Made by a program: the position numbers and the translations under genes. From Polytrichum commune (lineage: Eukaryota > Streptophyta > Polytrichopsida > Polytrichales > Polytrichaceae): a DNA stretch of 60,000 bases. This document shows positions 58,485 through 60,000 of the stretch, in pieces. Each line of letters opens with the position of its first letter. Within the stretch, counting starts at the first letter, position 1. Where the stretch lies: assembly GCA_950295325.1 (NCBI GenBank), contig OX485806.1, positions 47,799,169-47,859,168 on the forward strand, given 5' to 3'. The notes below the pieces were generated by a model. The model saw nothing but the letters and a program-made list of their open reading frames with translations, made no database searches and was not told the DNA's origin.

Positions 58485-58805
58485 ACTGTTGGTTTCTGCC
58501 TTGCATTGCAACGGCATCATGGTGACCAGTTGTTGTTTCTGGGGGTAGAGGATTCTGGTCAGGGGGCACAATGGTCCACATCCATGGAGGAAGGAATTGA
58601 TGTCATGGTTGGAGAAGCCGAACGAATCTTTCGATTCGAGCAGCAGGTGATAGAGGACCTCCGAGCTCAACGGGTTTATACTGCTTTGGCTTCTTCACCT
58701 CCGATGGTGGCTTCATCATCACATATTGGTGGTGATGAAGAGGGGATGGACTCTATTGCTAGCACAGAGGTTGGGGGCATGGTTAATGCCCCCTCCTCTC
58801 ATTAG

Positions 58806-60000
58806 CAGTTAAAATTTGTGCCAGCACCAGGTGGCTCTCTTCTAGTGGAGAGGAAGACCACAGAGTTTGATGATTGGCCATTAGAATTGGGCCCTCATCT
58901 CACTGGTGCTGAGGCACAGAAAGTACGAGCATTTATTCGCTCGTACCATACGTGTTTTGCTTTTAGCCTTCAAGATCTTAAAGGTTATAAAAGAAAACCC
59001 ATCCACATTCAGTTGGAGGACAACCATCCCATTTTTTGGAGACCTTATAGGCTCAGTGTTTCCGAGCGGATTGGCGTTCAGGCTCGTTGCCGAGAGCTCT
59101 TCGCAGCAAGGCTTATCGAACTGTCCAACGGGGAGTATGCTTGTGTTACAGTTATGCCATTAAAGAAGAATATCTTTGGCAATTGGATGGAGAAGCGGAT
59201 GTGCGGGGATTACCGTCCAGTTAACCGGAAGACCAAGTCGGATCAGTATCCCATGCCAATTCCGGAGGAGTTGTTCGATGCCCTCGGATTTGCTTGAGTC
59301 TTTAGCACGTTGGACTTGAGATCCGGCTATCACCAGCTCCCATTACTTGTGGGAGACCGGGTGAAAACCGTATTCTGGGGAGTTGATCAAGATGGGAATG
59401 ATCAATTTTACCATTGGAAGTTTCTTCCATTTGGCCTGAAGAATGCACCTGCTGAGTTTTAGAGGGTGATGGACCAGGTCCTCTCTGGCTTGCCCTTTGC
59501 TTGGTGTTACATAGACGATGTGATTATCTTCAACAGGGCACCACATGAGCATGTGAGGCATCTACAAGCAGTTTTTGAACAGTTGCAACGGTGGGGATTG
59601 GGTTTGCACCACGGCAAGTGCAAGTTTTTCCATGACCGGCTGTCATATCAGGGGCATATGATTGTTCCAGGAGGTCTTGGGATACAACAAGCTAAGGTGG
59701 ACGCCTTGTAGAAGATTCCAGCACCGGTCGATGTGCGGAGACTTCGTGCTTTCTTGGGCTTGGCGAATTACTACCGGCGATTCGTCAAGAACTTTAGTTT
59801 GATTGCCAAACCACTCACCATTGTCACGAATAAGGACCAACCTTGGACTTTGGATTGTAAGCACCAACAGGCATTTGAGACATTGAAGTAGAATCTGGGT
59901 ATATCTCCAATGTTTCGACGTCCAGATGTTTCCAAGTCTTTCCAGTTGCATATGGATAAGAGTTCATTGGATTTAGGAGCAATTCTCACTCAGAAGGATG
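58806..60000 (+). pseudogene. Gypsy reverse transcriptase and start of RNase H (broken)
   Basis: Same frame as protease and methyltransferase. RT blocks: RKPIHIQLEDNHPIFWRPYR, MCGDYRPVNRKTKSDQYPMP, STLDLRSGYHQLPL, FYHWKFLPFGLKNAPAEF, YIDDVIIF (catalytic pair at 59508-59522), then SYQGHMIVPGGLGIQQAKVD and RAFLGLANYYRRFVKNFS. RNase H begins FQLHMDKSSLDLGAIL near 59940. Stops: TGA at 59295; TAG at 59460, 59709 and 59889. All blocks are otherwise well preserved, suggesting fairly recent decay. Confidence 0.9.

Larger units (their letters stand above)
54789..60000 (+). mobile_element. Ty3/gypsy retrotransposon encoding a DNA methyltransferase (partial, runs off right edge)
   Basis: The order on the plus strand is Gag (54789-56345), aspartic protease (about 56790-57200), C5-cytosine DNA methyltransferase (57549-58484), reverse transcriptase (58818-59770) and the start of RNase H. 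From 56790 to the right edge everything lies in one reading frame broken only by nonsense codons, so the methyltransferase was part of the Pol polyprotein rather than a nested insertion. Integrase and the 3' LTR would lie beyond 60000. This copy is inactive because of at least a dozen stops. Confidence 0.9.

Noticed and set aside
54789-60000. Plant DRM-type methyltransferase
   Set aside because: DRM enzymes have permuted motifs (VI-X before I-IV) and UBA domains. Here motif I comes first and no UBA is seen.
1-60000. tRNA, rRNA or snRNA genes
   Set aside because: None recognised by eye; a covariance-model scan would be needed to exclude them.

Overview
The window looks like nuclear DNA of a large-genome plant. 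Evidence: GT-AG introns inside a plant-type cation/calcium exchanger gene (CCX), a Mutator-like (MULE) transposase gene, Ty3/gypsy and LINE retroelements, a Helitron remnant, and long AT-rich stretches without genes. I cannot name the species. The mix of elements (plant-type MULE, a LINE with a C-terminal zinc knuckle, a Crypton-type tyrosine recombinase gene, a gypsy element carrying a DNA methyltransferase) suggests a non-flowering streptophyte such as a bryophyte, lycophyte, fern or gymnosperm. That is inference only.

Layout. 0-2.8 kb: decayed minus-strand gypsy pol, split by a 409-bp MITE. 4.4-7.5 kb: an apparently intact three-exon CCX gene on the plus strand, the only clear ordinary host gene. 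10.6-15.0 kb: a minus-strand, three-exon gene for a Crypton/DUF3504-type tyrosine recombinase fused to a Ser/Thr/Pro- and Gln-rich tail. It lies between perfect 24-bp inverted repeats and a cluster of AACCGGTT-like motifs. 17.4-18.55 kb: a long foldback element. 19.75-31.25 kb: a decayed plus-strand LINE split by nested LTR copies, two of which have exact 5-bp target duplications. 34.4-38.5 kb: a TCCGG-rich repeat unit with its own TATA-like promoter and a long unrecognised gag-like ORF. 41.8-49.1 kb: a 7.3-kb MULE with ~310-bp TIRs and a broken multi-exon transposase gene, whose intron holds a second copy of the 409-bp MITE. A partial duplication of the MULE without that MITE records the empty site. 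52.4-53.1 kb: a Helitron Rep/helicase remnant. 54.8-60 kb: a plus-strand gypsy element whose pol frame reads protease, then a C5-cytosine DNA methyltransferase domain (motifs I, IV, VI, VIII, IX/X in canonical order), then reverse transcriptase and RNase H. It runs off the right edge.

The two most interesting objects are the methyltransferase-carrying gypsy element and the tyrosine-recombinase gene framed by inverted repeats. Many in-frame stops in the mobile elements are TAG where glutamine (CAG) would fit, as expected if CHG cytosine methylation followed by deamination silenced them. This is notable beside an element that itself encodes a cytosine methyltransferase.
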